Source: Paraspadella gotoi | Lineage: Eukaryota; Chaetognatha | Reading direction: 5' to 3' | DNA: 64,000 nt | NCBI GenBank assembly: GCA_051294375.1 | Contig: CM119268.1 | Location: 17,699,562-17,763,561 of the forward strand | In this document: positions 49,900 to 61,762 of the stretch, piece by piece | Layout of the letters: every line of letters begins with the position of its first letter | How positions within the stretch are numbered: position 1 is the stretch's first letter | Notes under the pieces: generated by a model | What the model was told of the DNA's origin: nothing | Databases searched by the model: none | What the model saw: only the letters and a program-made list of their open reading frames with translations | Position numbers and translations under genes: made by a program

Positions 49900-52670
49900 G
49901 TTAGGGCGCCATTTCGTCTTTCCGAAAAACCCCAATAAGGAAGGAGGTAGAGAGGTTTAGAGTAATTAGGGAAAAAGGAAGAGTAATAATATATTATCTG
50001 GAGCGGAACGATGATTTGCTTCTTGGGGTTAAGGAAAAGTAGAGAGAATAAGAGTAAGGAGAAAAGAAAAAAAGGGAAACAGAATTTTTCATCACCGAGT
50101 AAGGCAAAACCAGGATAACAGCACACACAGAAACACACAAAAAGGATTGGAAGAGAGAGAAAGGACAAGAAAAGATGATTGGAATTTATTGAATCAAAGG
50201 GCGACGGCGAGAGCTAGAGGAGAGAGAGATGAGAGAGAGAGAGAGAAGAGAGAGAGAAGGAGAGAGAGAAAGCAGACGAGTAGAGACGAGAAGAGAGAGA
50301 GAGAAAGAGAGGAAGAGAAAGAAGCTGAGGTGCTCAGTGCGAGCGGAGCCGCGTGAGCGAGCACCTGGGTCGCGCCGCACGAGGCTGCTGCAAATTCGAG
50401 CGGCCGGGCAAGCAGCAGCGACGTACGCATGGGCAGCGAGGCGACTAAGGCGAAGATCAAACAGTAGGCGCTCAGCTGCCAACCACACGAAGAGACAAGA
50501 CTGTGAGGGCCAAGTGAATAGCTCTGGCCGTTGCCGCCGCGACGCCGCCGGCGCATACGACGCCGGAGAAATTGTAAGTTCCGGGTGGCTGCGCTTATAA
50601 AACTAGAGAACGCTAGATTGGGACACAAAAGAGTTGAGAGGAGGTGACGAAGGAAGGAGGAGGAAGAGGAAAGAGAAGAGTATAGGGTGACGTCGAAAGG
50701 AGAGAGATAAAACGATGGGGAAGAAGGAGGAAAGATTTTATAAAAAGAGAAACCGGAACAAAAGATGGGGAACGAAGCAAGTAAAAGAAATAGCAAAATC
50801 AGATTATAATGTAAATACAATGTAAAAGCAGATATTGAACATCGTGGGAGAAGGAATGAACAAATACACATAGAAGAGAATATAGAACGTTGCATAGCCA
50901 GTAGAAGAAAGAGAAGAAGAAAGAGCAAGAGTATGAGATAGGCAAAAGATAATAAGGAATAAGATGGAAAGTAAAAGAAAAAGCGAAACGAACATAGAAA
51001 GAGCATAATATGTAGAACGCTAGGACAGAAGAGAAGAGAAGCTAGATCAAAGAAAGAGAAGAGATAGAGAAGAGAGACGAGAAGTACGGAGACTAAGCGT
51101 CGAATCAGCGCGAGATAATCGAATAGCCGAAAGAACCCCAAATCAGACACATCACCAGAAAAGGATGGACCGAAACGTCATCATCACTACATGCCTTCAT
51201 CGCGACTTAGCATCCAATCATGTTAAAGAACAGAAATATTCACAACCACTACATACACTCAGCCAAATAATATTAGTATCATGCAATTTTATCCCTTTAC
51301 GAGAATTTTAAAATGCCCATGAATAAAACCATAAACAACAACAAACATTTAAACTCTAAACCTGTATAAACGGAGTAATTAGGTTTTAAACTATTTGGAA
51401 GCAAAAATATAAATGCCCTATATCGTCAAGCGGATATAGAAAAATAGTATCTATTTAAAAATAACCACAGAACATAACCAATATCGCTTCTAAAACAAAC
51501 GTCTCATCCTTCCTAAACAAATAACACAAGAAGCTTCTTATGCGTGTCTGCACATGTCACAGAAATAACGGGGAGGCACAACCACAAGAATTGTCTCAAG
51601 ACTTTTGAGAAGAACGCCGTAGAATTTGATCAAAGAAAAGCCTTTTGACCGTCCGACAAGTCACGCGAAGCAACTTGGGGGGAGAGCACCCGGGGAGGTC
51701 CGCATGAACAGGAGCGAGAGGAGGCGCCCAATTCGTAGCACACGAGAAGACATACCCCGAGAGTGGAGCATTGTGTCTGGAGCGAGGGGGGGCCTGCGAG
51801 CGAGGCGTGAATGGAGAAGCGGGATTTTTGAGAGGGAGGAGAAACGTACGGCCGTCGCCCGATTGATATCTGCGGATGACGTTGGCGCCCCTTAAAGACA
51901 CGCGCTTCGAACTGCTAGTCTCTGCTCTCTCATCCTCCGTCCTGCTCCTTCCTCCACGCGTATCCCGCCTATCCTCACTTCCTCATCAATCGCTAAAAGC
52001 TGTCACCCTCGGACTCTCCGCTCGGGCCTGGTACTAGACACTTCTGAGTCGGTCTGTGGTCGGTCTCTCTTCGCTTCCTCTCTCGTCGGCAGGCGCTTTC
52101 GTTTTTCCGGGGAGGCCATGTCCGCCTGCTCAGGCACTGCGATATAAACGTCTTTCTGGGCTTTCGTTGTAAGCCGCCACAACAAACCGCAAATCGTCGG
52201 CGAAAAAAAATGTAGAAGAGAGAAGAAAGCAAAATGGAAAAGAAAAAGAAAGAATATGAAAAGAAGAGAAAGAAAGAAAGAAAGAAAGAAAGAAATCAAA
52301 AGAAGAGAAAGAAAGGAAAGAAGACAGGTAGGCGTTTCCGAAAGAAATGAGCAGTAAACTATAAGATAAAAGAAATCGAGAGAGAAAACAAAAATGAAGG
52401 AAATATATCAGATGATGAAACAACGAAAAACGAGTGAGAAATAATAAATCTGTATCGAGTCTTTGTATTACATGAGGAGTCCACTCCGTCTCGGAATCAC
52501 GCAGATGGAAAAATCGCGTAAGCGGAATGCTCATATTCTTCTTCTTCCTTTTCGCGAAGCGGCGCCGCTGCCAGAGCACTGTGGCCTGGCCCCCCGCTGT
52601 AACTAACTTTTTTTTTTATCTTCTCTTTCGTCACTATCACACTTTCTGCACTGGGAGAGTAACGCCCGCT
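49900..52670 (-). repeat. Right arm of the long inverted duplication (partner 38020-40200)
   Basis: This is the reverse-complement copy of 38020-40200, about 25 percent longer, with extra bases scattered through otherwise matching stretches (for example 52470-52600 and 50380-50600). It covers the C/G-rich block 50330-50620, which mirrors 39550-39770, and the tetranucleotide (GAAA)n at 52265-52300, which mirrors (TTTC)n at 38300-38392. No gene is supported in it. The long open frame on the complementary strand exists because the purine-rich strand gives a complement poor in stop codons. Confidence 0.88.
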
Positions 52671-53954
52671 GTAAGGATAGTATCGCTTAGTATTACGTTC
52701 GCCAGTTCTCTATCGGTATTTTTTTTTGTAGTATCCTGTATTCCTTGTGGTGTTTTGATGTTAGTATTGATGTATGTTAGCATCGGACGGAGGACGCAGA
52801 GCTGCGAATAGAGAGATGATCCTTCGCGCGAAGGAATCGAGTGACCGACGACGAACCGAACGTAGAGCACGTGGAGGAGGGAATCGACGAACTGAGGGGT
52901 CCTGGGTTACGACACGAGTTTAGATGTTGCTCGGAGAGTCGCATGTTCTCTCTCTTATCATTGTGTGGACCAAGTGAACAGGGGGGTAAAAGCTGAAACA
53001 TAACGTTTGACCTTAACTTAAGCTGGTTCTGAGATCATTATTTTTTCTCTATAATAAAGCTAAATAATTTCCAAATTGGTCTGGGAGAGGTTAGTTTAAA
53101 AAAAAAAATTTGATAAATCTCGAGCTTAATTTTCTTTAAAATCGGTAAGAAAGAAATCTTGTTTTTTTTTCAAGTTTAAAAATTTTTTTTTTTTCAAAAA
53201 AGGGTAATGATCTAATTTTTAAAAAAAGATTTTCAGGCTTTTATCAATAATCGACAAAATTATTAAAGAAAAAACTAGTGAATTTGAATCAAAAAATTAA
53301 AGGTAATCCTTGACTGATTTTTATTTAAAAAACCATTTTTTTCTTTCAAATGATTCCTGTTTATGGATGAAAATAATAAAACTTTTGAAGTAAATATAAT
53401 AAAAACAAGTAAGAGAAAGATTTTCTGTAACTTTTGGCTAATTTTTAATTGTTATAAAAATTAGGGAATCAATATAGGTGTTAATTATACATTTAAGGGG
53501 AATGAAAAAATATGAAGTATTAATATTAGATAATTATTACAATGTTTTTGGTTTCTATAATAAGAAGAATAGAATTTAAGGTTTGATTTGTCTGCTTTTT
53601 TAAGTAAAATATAACAAAATATAAGAAATATTTAGTTCCCTTGGTAATAGCCTTTGTTCAATGAGGTTAAAAGCGGCGTAAAATTTATAGGCTTTGTTAA
53701 CAGTAAAAAAAATAAAAAAATTGGAAATTTAGGTAAAAAAATACCTTTCTAATGCAAAAAATAAAATAATGGAGATTATATAAGATTTTAGGTACGGGGG
53801 GTCAACACCTAAATTTTTTTTTTATCATAATTATTAAAATTTTTGTTTAGCCGCTAGCAAATTAAAGAGGATTAAAGGAATTTTTTGGCCAGTTTCACCC
53901 GTGGCAAAATAAGAAAAATTAAATTGACTATCAAGCCATTCAAATTCGCTTTGA
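52671..53954. other. Intronic AT-rich stretch, no gene seen
   Basis: Unique-looking to 53000, then AT-rich with many homopolymers of A and T. No splice-flanked open frame, no microsatellite longer than a few units. Confidence 0.6.
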
Positions 53955-54860
53955 TGATAGACCCTTAAAGGCTTTATGATAATCATTATTTATCACTGGT
54001 ACCTTAAAGATAATGTTTTTTTTTTTTTATTTTTGCAAATATCAACGGCGATATAATCCTTTAAAAATGTATTTCAAGTAATTATGGCTCAATAATTGTC
54101 ATTGCTGAAGTAAAAATCAAGACGCTTCTTTGTTTAAGTTTATTTATTTAAGATTCATACTATCTAGATATGTACTAATTGTTAGTCTTTTTTAAAAGAG
54201 CAGTATACCGTCGACGCATCGCCGCTCCTCCAAACTCCACAATCGGGTACCACAAGCCTCCTCTAACCCTATATAGAGACCGTGCTCCCCCCATTGCAGG
54301 GATAAATTGGTTTGAAATTGCCCGTCACTAACAAAATTAGGCCGATTGGGTTAGCCAAGAAGAAAAAGGGCCGACGACGAACGACGACGACGACGACGAC
54401 GACGACGTCAGAGACTTGACAAAAAAAAGACAATCAGAGAAGAAAATGAATCAACATTTATCGAGCTAATTTTGGTTTCTTTTCGAGAACGCCGGCATTT
54501 TGTCTCCCCTGGGTGCAAACGCTTGTGAGGAACTGGAAGCTGAGGCCTTGGTATGAGGCGGGGAGCCAAAACCCAATGAAAACAAACACATTCACCTTTT
54601 CCTATCGTTCATTAGTTCGGCTTTTTTTGGCTTTAGAGCCGATTCCTGAGTTAGTAATGTTATTTCAACCAAATTGTTTCGTTCGTTTGTTTTGTTTCGT
54701 TTGTTTCATACTTCGTTTTAAACGTGTCCGTCGTAACAAACTCATCGCAGTTCAATACAATCGCTCGTTTTTTTTTTCGCGGTATTCATGTCTTATTTTT
54801 TTTCGTGGTGAATAATCCAATGTGTCGACCTCGGCTACCATTCAAAAAATTTGATTCCCT
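53955..54860 (-). repeat. Right arm of the second inverted duplication (partner 47975-48746)
   Basis: It is the reverse complement of 47975-48746 with frequent small insertions relative to it; for example, the segment around 54510-54550 carries extra bases inside CTCAGTTCCTCACCAAGGTG-type sequence. It contains a (CGA)n tract at 54373-54408. No gene is supported. Confidence 0.87.
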
Positions 54861-55292
54861 AATACTAAAAGAAGAGAGAGAGTAGAGAGAGAAGAGAGAG
54901 AGAGAGGAAGAGAGAGAGAGAGAGAGAGAGAAGGAGAGGAGAGAGAGAGAAGAGAGTTTTTTTTTTTCTAATGTTTTTATAAAGTTGGCCTTTTTTTATT
55001 CCTCGGAATGCGCAGAGGAAATAAAACGAGGAAAAAGAGGAAATGAGACTCAGGATAAAAAAAGAAGAAAGGAGGAAATGAGGGAGGAAAGGAAAAAAGG
55101 AAAGAAAAAAAAACCTTTTTTTAAAATGAAAAAGGTAAAAATAGACGTGAGTTCCCGAAATGAGGGGGGGGAAAACGGATAGAGCGCAATTAGGGATAAA
55201 CGGAGGAAATAGAAAGAAGAAAAAGATGGTGAAATTTAAGGTCGAGGTCGTTCAACTCAAAGAAAATGGAAAAGAAGAGAGAGGAGAAGAAA

Positions 55293-55342
<50 letters not shown>

Positions 55343-55574
55343 CAAAAACGAACTAGTCTCAGTGAACTAAAAAAGTGAACAAAATGCTATGTCGGGACCC
55401 AGTTAATACTTTAAAGAAAAGACGATAAAATATTTTTTTTGTTTTCTGTTCAGTGTTAAAGAGTTTATAATGATTTTTATCTGAATTGAGCCCTGACCTT
55501 TTATTTTTAATGGCTCAAATATCTGAATTTAAAGTTTAATTGAATGACTCCAATAGTTCTGTTTAAAGTCTCTA

Positions 55575-55740
55575 ATTGGTTGAATTTTATACCTTGAATT
55601 TGAATATCTGGTCTCTCATTGGTTAAAAATAACTAGTAGATGTTTTGATCTTATTCTTAAAATGTGAATTCTCCTCTCATTGGTTGTAATAATTGTGTCC
55701 TTGTATATAAAAGGAGAGTAAATTCTTAATTTTTGGGAGA
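55575..55740 (+). promoter_or_regulatory. Promoter-like block: three inverted CCAAT boxes and a TATA box
   Basis: ATTGGTT (complement of AACCAAT) occurs at 55575-55581, 55618-55624 and 55679-55685, each preceded by CTCTAA or CTCTCA. A canonical TATATAAAAG follows at 55704-55713, placing a start site near 55734-55740. A polyadenylation-type AATAAA is at 55969-55974. Multiple CCAAT boxes upstream of TATA are typical of NF-Y-driven promoters and of LTR U3 regions. No coding exon follows, so a solo-LTR remnant or an intronic promoter are both possible. Confidence 0.4.
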
Positions 55741-55820
55741 TTCTTCTGAGACCATCAGGTATTAAATGATATTTGTAAAATTACTTGAATATGTTAATTA
55801 ATTTTAAGCTTTCATGTAGC

Positions 55821-55922
55821 TATGAGCTGTTGCTGCGTCTCGGCTCTGTTGCTGCATCTCGGTTCTACTGCTATTGTTGCTGCGTATCGGCTCTACTGCT
55901 GCTGCTGCATTTTGGTTCTCTG
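55821..55922 (+). repeat. GCTGTTGCTGCGTCTCG-type minisatellite, about four degenerate copies
   Basis: Units of about 19-28 bases ending in CTCGG/ATCGG repeat four times, e.g. TGTTGCTGCGTCTCGGCTC, TGTTGCTGCATCTCGGTTC. The array lies between the TATA-like element at 55704 and AATAAA at 55969. Confidence 0.7.
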
Positions 55923-56329
55923 TCATTCTGATGCACCTCTCTCAATGATTATTGGATATTGATTACTTAATAAAGTCATTATTCTATTTTATCTTTTGAT
56001 ATATGGATTGAGTTAATATTAAGTCGAGATTAAGCACTGCTCAAACAATGTTCTCATCTGAAACTGAGAAACCCCCCCCCCAAGAAATCTTCTACATTCA
56101 GTTTTATTCGAAGAAAAAAAATATCATAAATATATATGAAAAAGTTATACGTCACCAAAAAATGAAATGATAAAAACCGAAAAAACGATGCAGTATGTAT
56201 AAACCGTTGAATATATTCAGTATTATAAAGAGTATAATATATAATATTATAGAAAATGGACAGAGGATTAAGCCAATAAATAAATGAAGTAAGAAGTATT
56301 GGTTTTTCAAAAATTTTCAACTAGCATCG

Positions 56330-56984
56330 GAACACTGTAAGGCCGTAGTATAAATTTCTAAATTTAACTTTGAATTAAAATTCTAAAAGTGACGAACCGA
56401 ACAACATTATATTAAGAACATTTATATAAATACCAAAATGTGTATAAATAAATTTTACAATTTACGCAGTAGGGCGCCATATTTTATACTTAAGTAACTA
56501 ATCAATAAATGTAAACCATTTCAAAACAGTTTTTTTCTAAGATTCGTCATAAAAAGTTGAATAAAAAGAATATAACTATTTTTGAAAAACTCCCTTCGAT
56601 GAAGTGGGTCAAAATTAGAAAAGCTATATTTAAGCTGAAAATTAATTTTTAGTATATTAAATATAGTTTTTTTAATTTTTAACCCACTTAATGAAAGAAA
56701 TTTTTAAAAAAATGATTCCATATTTTCATTTTATCAACTCTTTGACGAGGAAATTCAAATCTGCAATCAAAATTAAATATAAGCTATGTTTATAAATTTT
56801 TCGATTTTTATAAAGGATAGTAACTATATTATAAATAGCGAGCCCAGCTGCGAAAATTAAAAACATAAATTAATTTTTTTTACACAATTAATGTTCGACA
56901 TGAGAGTATGTTGCTTCATAATTGAACTTTTAGAATTTTCGTATGTAACTTTTCACTAACGCCTAAATGAACATCGTAAGGCCG
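56330..56984. repeat. AT-rich imperfect palindrome (foldback/MITE-like) flanked by a 14/16 direct repeat
   Basis: The two halves fold onto each other around about 56655. Paired segments include AAAATTCTAAAAGT (about 56378) with ACTTTTAGAATTTT (about 56927); CGCAGTAGGGCGCCATATTT with the complement of 56835-56860; and AAGTGGGTCAAAATTAG (56600-56616) with the AT-rich stretch ending ACCCACTT at 56691. The outside is bounded by GAACACTGTAAGGCCG (56330-56345) and GAACATCGTAAGGCCG (56969-56984) in direct orientation, as a target-site duplication would be. No coding sequence lies within. It may be a non-autonomous element or a hairpin-RNA source. Confidence 0.75.
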
Positions 56985-57034
56985 CGAAGTCACAAATAAC
57001 AATTTTCTGTTTTGCGCCTAAAAAATGGTGATAA

Positions 57035-57256
57035 AAAAATGGAGTCAGTGAATGGAGGCTAAATATGAGTGAGAGGATTAAGCGAGTTGAGAGACGGAAA
57101 ATGGTTCATGTAATGGACGAGGTTGTAAGTAAGGGAAAGATTGAGGACGATGAGCAAGCAATTGCGTCAAACTACCCTGGCAGAGTCATGACCTCGTTTG
57201 TCCAGGAAAGGACTGATTGTGGGAAATTCTTGAGGAAAGTGAAGAGTGAGAGACGG
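57035..57256 (+). CDS. Small open frame of unknown nature with a donor-like end
   Basis: An open frame of 74 codons with an ATG at 57065 encodes a charged, non-repetitive sequence (start MSERIKRVERRKMVHVMDEV) and ends near G|GTAAGA at 57256/57257. It stands out because almost every other long open frame here is simple repeat. I recognise no family. It could be a fragment of a mobile element, an alternative exon, or chance. No promoter or acceptor is evident. Confidence 0.2.
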
Positions 57257-57624
57257 TAAGATATAATGTAATGTATGTATGTATAAATGTGGCAGCGTTG
57301 GTGGAACGATGTCTCGGGAAGAGGGAAAGATTGACTGATGATAATTCCGTGAAAAGTGGCTGAGGAGTAGATGTAGAAAAGATAAATAAAAAATTGAAAG
57401 GAAGAAAGTGAGACAAACTAAAGAAAATCGAAGGAGAAAAAAAAGAAAAGCGAGAAAAGTGAGAGAATGTAAACAAAAACCAGAAAAAAAGCGTCAATAA
57501 CGCGTCGTCGTCGTCGTCGTCGCCGTCGAACCGAGTATTCGAAGAGGCGGCTATTAGCAAAACGGTGTTGATGGAAACAACAACCCAAACACCGTTTACT
57601 AGAAACAAAGGCAAAACAAAAAAC

Positions 57625-57627
<3 letters not shown>

Positions 57628-57671
<44 letters not shown>
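57628..57671 (+). repeat. (AG)n microsatellite
   Basis: Pure AG tract of about 44 bases. Confidence 0.95.
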
Positions 57672-57673
<2 letters not shown>

Positions 57674-57961
57674 GAAATCATTCTTCAGAACATCCACTAT
57701 TTCTGCCGTCGTCGTCGTCGTCGTTTCCTCAACCCCATTATTGCCGCAGATATTTCAGGGTCATGAGATAGTAGTAAGGGCGCCCTCCTTATGGCGTTAT
57801 TTCTCTCCGCCCCTTCCTCCTTCTCTCTCTTCCTCCTTCTTCCCTCCCCTTCTTCTTCGGATATTTGATATTCCGTTTGTAGATTCTTCTTCCATCTTTT
57901 TACGAGATTCAATGTCGTGCCACATCAATTTTACATCAAATATATTCTGACCAAACCGAAT

Positions 57962-58010
<49 letters not shown>

Positions 58011-58022
58011 CTCTCTCTCTCT
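57962..58022 (+). repeat. (CT)n microsatellite
   Basis: CT tract with one CCCC interruption. Confidence 0.95.
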
Positions 58023-58914
58023 TTTCCATCATTCAATCTCAACCCCAGCGCCCGGCTTACGTGTCCCCTTCCATTTTATTCCAATAAGAAAGAAGATATG
58101 ATCCAAAGTTGTACGATGTTCGACTCTTGTTTTTGACCTTTTCTCGATGTCATCTTCGTCGCCGTGGTCGTCGTCTTCGTCGCCGTCGTCGTCGTCTTCG
58201 TCCCCGGCTGCCCTCCTAGCGTGATAAAAAAAAATAAAAAAAGATTTGAAAAAAAAATTGGACTTGGATAAAAAGAAAGTTTTTATACTCTTTTTCGATT
58301 GACTTTTTTCCTAGGCCCCTTCGTGTTTTTTCGGAATCAAAAATGAATGGAAGAGAGANNNNNNNNNNGAGAGAGAGATTCTTTGTTTTGTCAAGATGCG
58401 ATTCGACTTAAGCGAAGTTCTTCAATCCTGTGTTTCCCTGCTTGTATAGTTACTAATCATCCTGATTGAATGATGATGAGTTTCCCGCTTGTCACTTTAC
58501 CATGCGTGTTGCATAAAGTTAGAAGAACAATAGATAAAAAAAGAAATAATGTATGAAAATAAGAAAAAATGTCGATAAGAAAGTAAGAGAAAAATTGGAA
58601 AAAAGGTCAAAAGCAAAAAAAAGGATTTCCATATTTTTGGAATCGTTGGAATATGGGCATTGGGCGGAGACCCCTTTCATGATGCCACATTCTTCCAATA
58701 AGAAGATAAAAAAAAAGGTTCCATCTTTTTTCTCCTCCATCTCTTCCAGTTTTTTCCTCCGATATATTTATTTCTATCTCCAAACCTTTTTCCCCTTTTT
58801 TCTCTCTATCCCTTTCCCCAATTTCCGAAACCCACCCATTTTCTTTTTTATTCCTACTCTTCTCCTTTCACTCCTTTACTCATTCATCACACCCACCCTT
58901 CCCGCCCACCACAG

Positions 58915-59073
58915 CGCAAATGGCGAAACAGCAGGAGCAAGACCCGACGAACCTCTACATCGCCAACCTCCCGCTGACCTTCACGGAGCAGCACCTTGAA
59001 GAGATGCTGCAGCACTACGGGACCGTCATCTCCACGCGGATTCTGCGGGACACGACCAACAACGTGTCGAGAG
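58915..59073 (+). CDS. shep: Coding exon: inter-RRM linker and first half of RRM2 of the shep/RBMS-type RNA-binding protein
   Basis: The acceptor is CCACAG ending at 58914 and the donor is G|GTGAAG after 59073. The 53 codons begin [13 protein letters not shown], the signature linker between the two RRMs of alan shepard proteins, followed by RNP2 (LYIANL), helix 1 ([12 protein letters not shown]) and strands 2 and 3 ([10 protein letters not shown]). Alan shepard/RBMS proteins are cytoplasmic and nuclear RNA-binding proteins that affect splicing, mRNA stability and, in Drosophila, neuronal remodelling and insulator activity. The exon leaves one base (G), which joins GC at 62596 to make the Gly of RNP1. 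The ATG at 58920 is an internal Met, not the start. The preceding exon should end in phase 1 and supply the rest of RRM1; it is missing. This is the most secure coding call in the window. Confidence 0.96.
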
Positions 59074-59547
59074 GTGAAGGGGGGTTGGGAGTTGGGGGTT
59101 AAGGGGGTTTGGCCAAGGAATAGGTCGGGTGGGGGGGGGCAACAGTATTAACAAAACCAATAAAGAATTCGCAATTGAAGCCAATGCAACGACAGCAACA
59201 GAAAAAAACCAATAAAATCTTCAGCAAAGATAAAACTAAACAACAGTAAACAAGGCGACGGCGACGACGACGATGGCGACCAGAACGACGACGACGACAA
59301 CGACGCAATCTACGACGACTATTAACCCCTTGTGCGTTGAGTTGGCGCCGTGGACGGTCATAGTTCCGTCTCCCCATCTTTTCATAACCATACTACTTCA
59401 TCTTCTATTATTTTTGTCCTCTAACTTTTTCATCTTTATTCAACTCCTCATCTTCTTATTAAATCATCTCTTCATATATACATCATCTTATTGCATAATC
59501 TCTTTAATCTCTCTTTTTATATATATCTTCTCATCCTCTTATTACCT

Positions 59548-59608
<61 letters not shown>

Positions 59609-61617
59609 GATTTTAATGGTGCATATTGTGTTTACGTATTCTTTTTATGATGTTCTTACGAATTGTCGTTCGGGTTTTCGTCGTTATCACAGTTCATTGA
59701 CTTCCTCGTCGTCTTTGTCATCGTCCTCGTCATCATCAGTCATCACTGTCATTATCATCGTCATCATCACTGTAATCATCATCATCATCATCGTCATCAT
59801 ACTCCTACATCATATTCTGTAGTTTTAGTAGTTGTTCTCTCGTTTCATATTTTATTACTATTTATTTTATCGCCGATAAGTACTTATTTTTTCTCCCTAC
59901 CTAGTTTACTCACTTTCATTGCATATTTCTTCCTTCGCTTTCCATCGTCGTTGCCCTTGGATGTCGCCGCTATTTGTCATCGTCGTCGTCGTCGTTGTCG
60001 TCGTCGTTGTCGTCGTCGGTCATCAAGTCAAACGGCGCTTGACGTTAAGAGGATTATCAACAGACGCCGCCGCCGCCGCCGCCGCCGCCGCCGCTGCCTC
60101 TGCCGACGACAACGACAACGATGACCGAGCGACCCCGCCCACCTTTGTCGTCTTCTATTTTCGGCGCCTTGTCCTCTTTCTTATTTTTTATTCTCCCTTT
60201 GTCTTTTTTTTCTTCTTACATCTTTGTCCTGTCGTTTTTTTCCCTCTGATTTTTGTTTCGACAGCTTGTATGCATTCTCTATTGTCTACAGTCTTTTTTT
60301 TTATTTTCCTGACCTCTGTCAAGTTTTCCCAACAAACTCTTTACTGACATCAATGCCTTCTCTGTCATTCCTTCAGTAAATGCCTTCTTTTTCTCTCAAC
60401 TCTTCTGTCAACCCTTTCTTTCTCTGTAATTTTTTTTTTGTCAAGCCAATTTTTTTCTCCGTCATATCTTCTGTCATCTCTCTCCTTCTCTGTCATCCCT
60501 TTTGTCATCCCTCTCCTCTACCACGGATCCTCGTATCCCGTCAGGTCGACTCTCGCTTTTTTATGAGACGCATAACGAGGCAGCGGAAGAGGCTTGACCC
60601 CTGCCCCGTTGGCAAGGGGAGGGGGTGGTGGGCAGTGGAGGGGGAAAAGGTGGTTGAGGTGGGTGGTAGGTAAATGGAGTGGGGAGTGTTTTCGAATAGG
60701 AGCTGGTAGAACTATAACCCCCCCCGGGGTGAAAAGAAAGGGAGTTGTTGGGGTTGTTTATTATTTATTTTTTTGTCCGCCGAGCGGCGTCGTCGGCTTC
60801 CAGCGTCGGGTCAAAAGCGTCGGCCACTATGGCCGCCGCGACCGACACGACCGACCGACCGACTGCGGCCGCCAGGAGTCTCCGAGTCGCGTTGCCCTTT
60901 TCTTTTTTATGATCGACTTCTCACCTCTCGATTTTAGGATCTTCGCTTTCGGTTCGGAGGCCATTTTCTTTTTTTTTTCTTTCTTTCTGTTTTCCTCTTT
61001 GTTTTGTTTGTTTTCGTTTTTTTCTTTTTTTCTTTCTTTCTGTTTTCCTTTTTGTTTTGTTTGTTTTCGTTTTTATTTTTTCTCGAGTCTTTTTTTTTCA
61101 TGTTTCGTCGGTCTTTTTCATATTTTGTATTTTAGTTTGATTCAATATATTTTTACTTTGATTTGTTTTTAATTTCTTGCGGATTTAATTTAGATCTACA
61201 TATATCTGCTTGTTGTTATAAATATTTTGTTCTCCCTATGTTTTGAAGCATAATTTTTCAAAATCCGTAATCATTTGTTCTTCCGTTTTTAATTGTTTGA
61301 TTTTTACGTTTTATAAATAGGTTGTTGATTCGATTACTTTTTCAACTCGTTGCATTTTTTACTCTTCTTTTTTTTTCAACAGTGACTGATGAACTTTGAC
61401 AACCACAACGATTTCTTTACTTCTTGACTTGATCTTCTTTTTCTTTTTCTTTTTCTTTTTCTTTTTCTTTTTCTTTTTCTTTTTCTTTTTCTTTTTCTTT
61501 TTCTTTTTCGCTGTCGACAATAACAAGGGAAGCGTCTTCTTCTTCGATAGTATCGTCATCATCCTTGTCATCATCATCAAGCCTTTCCGCATGATTTCCT
61601 CCTCTCTCTTCTTCTCT

Positions 61618-61659
<42 letters not shown>

Positions 61660-61696
61660 CATCTCTCCTCTATCTCTTTCTCTCTCACTCTCACTC

Positions 61697-61762
<66 letters not shown>

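Noticed and set aside
50194-51150. Long open frame (318 codons) on the minus strand
   Set aside because: The + strand is purine-rich here, so its complement has few stop codons. The translation is Leu/Ser/Phe low complexity, and the mirrored copy at 38-40 kb does not keep the frame.
51626-51895. 89-codon Arg-rich frame
   Set aside because: It lies in the insertion-rich inverted copy and is not preserved in the mirror segment near 38.6-38.8 kb.
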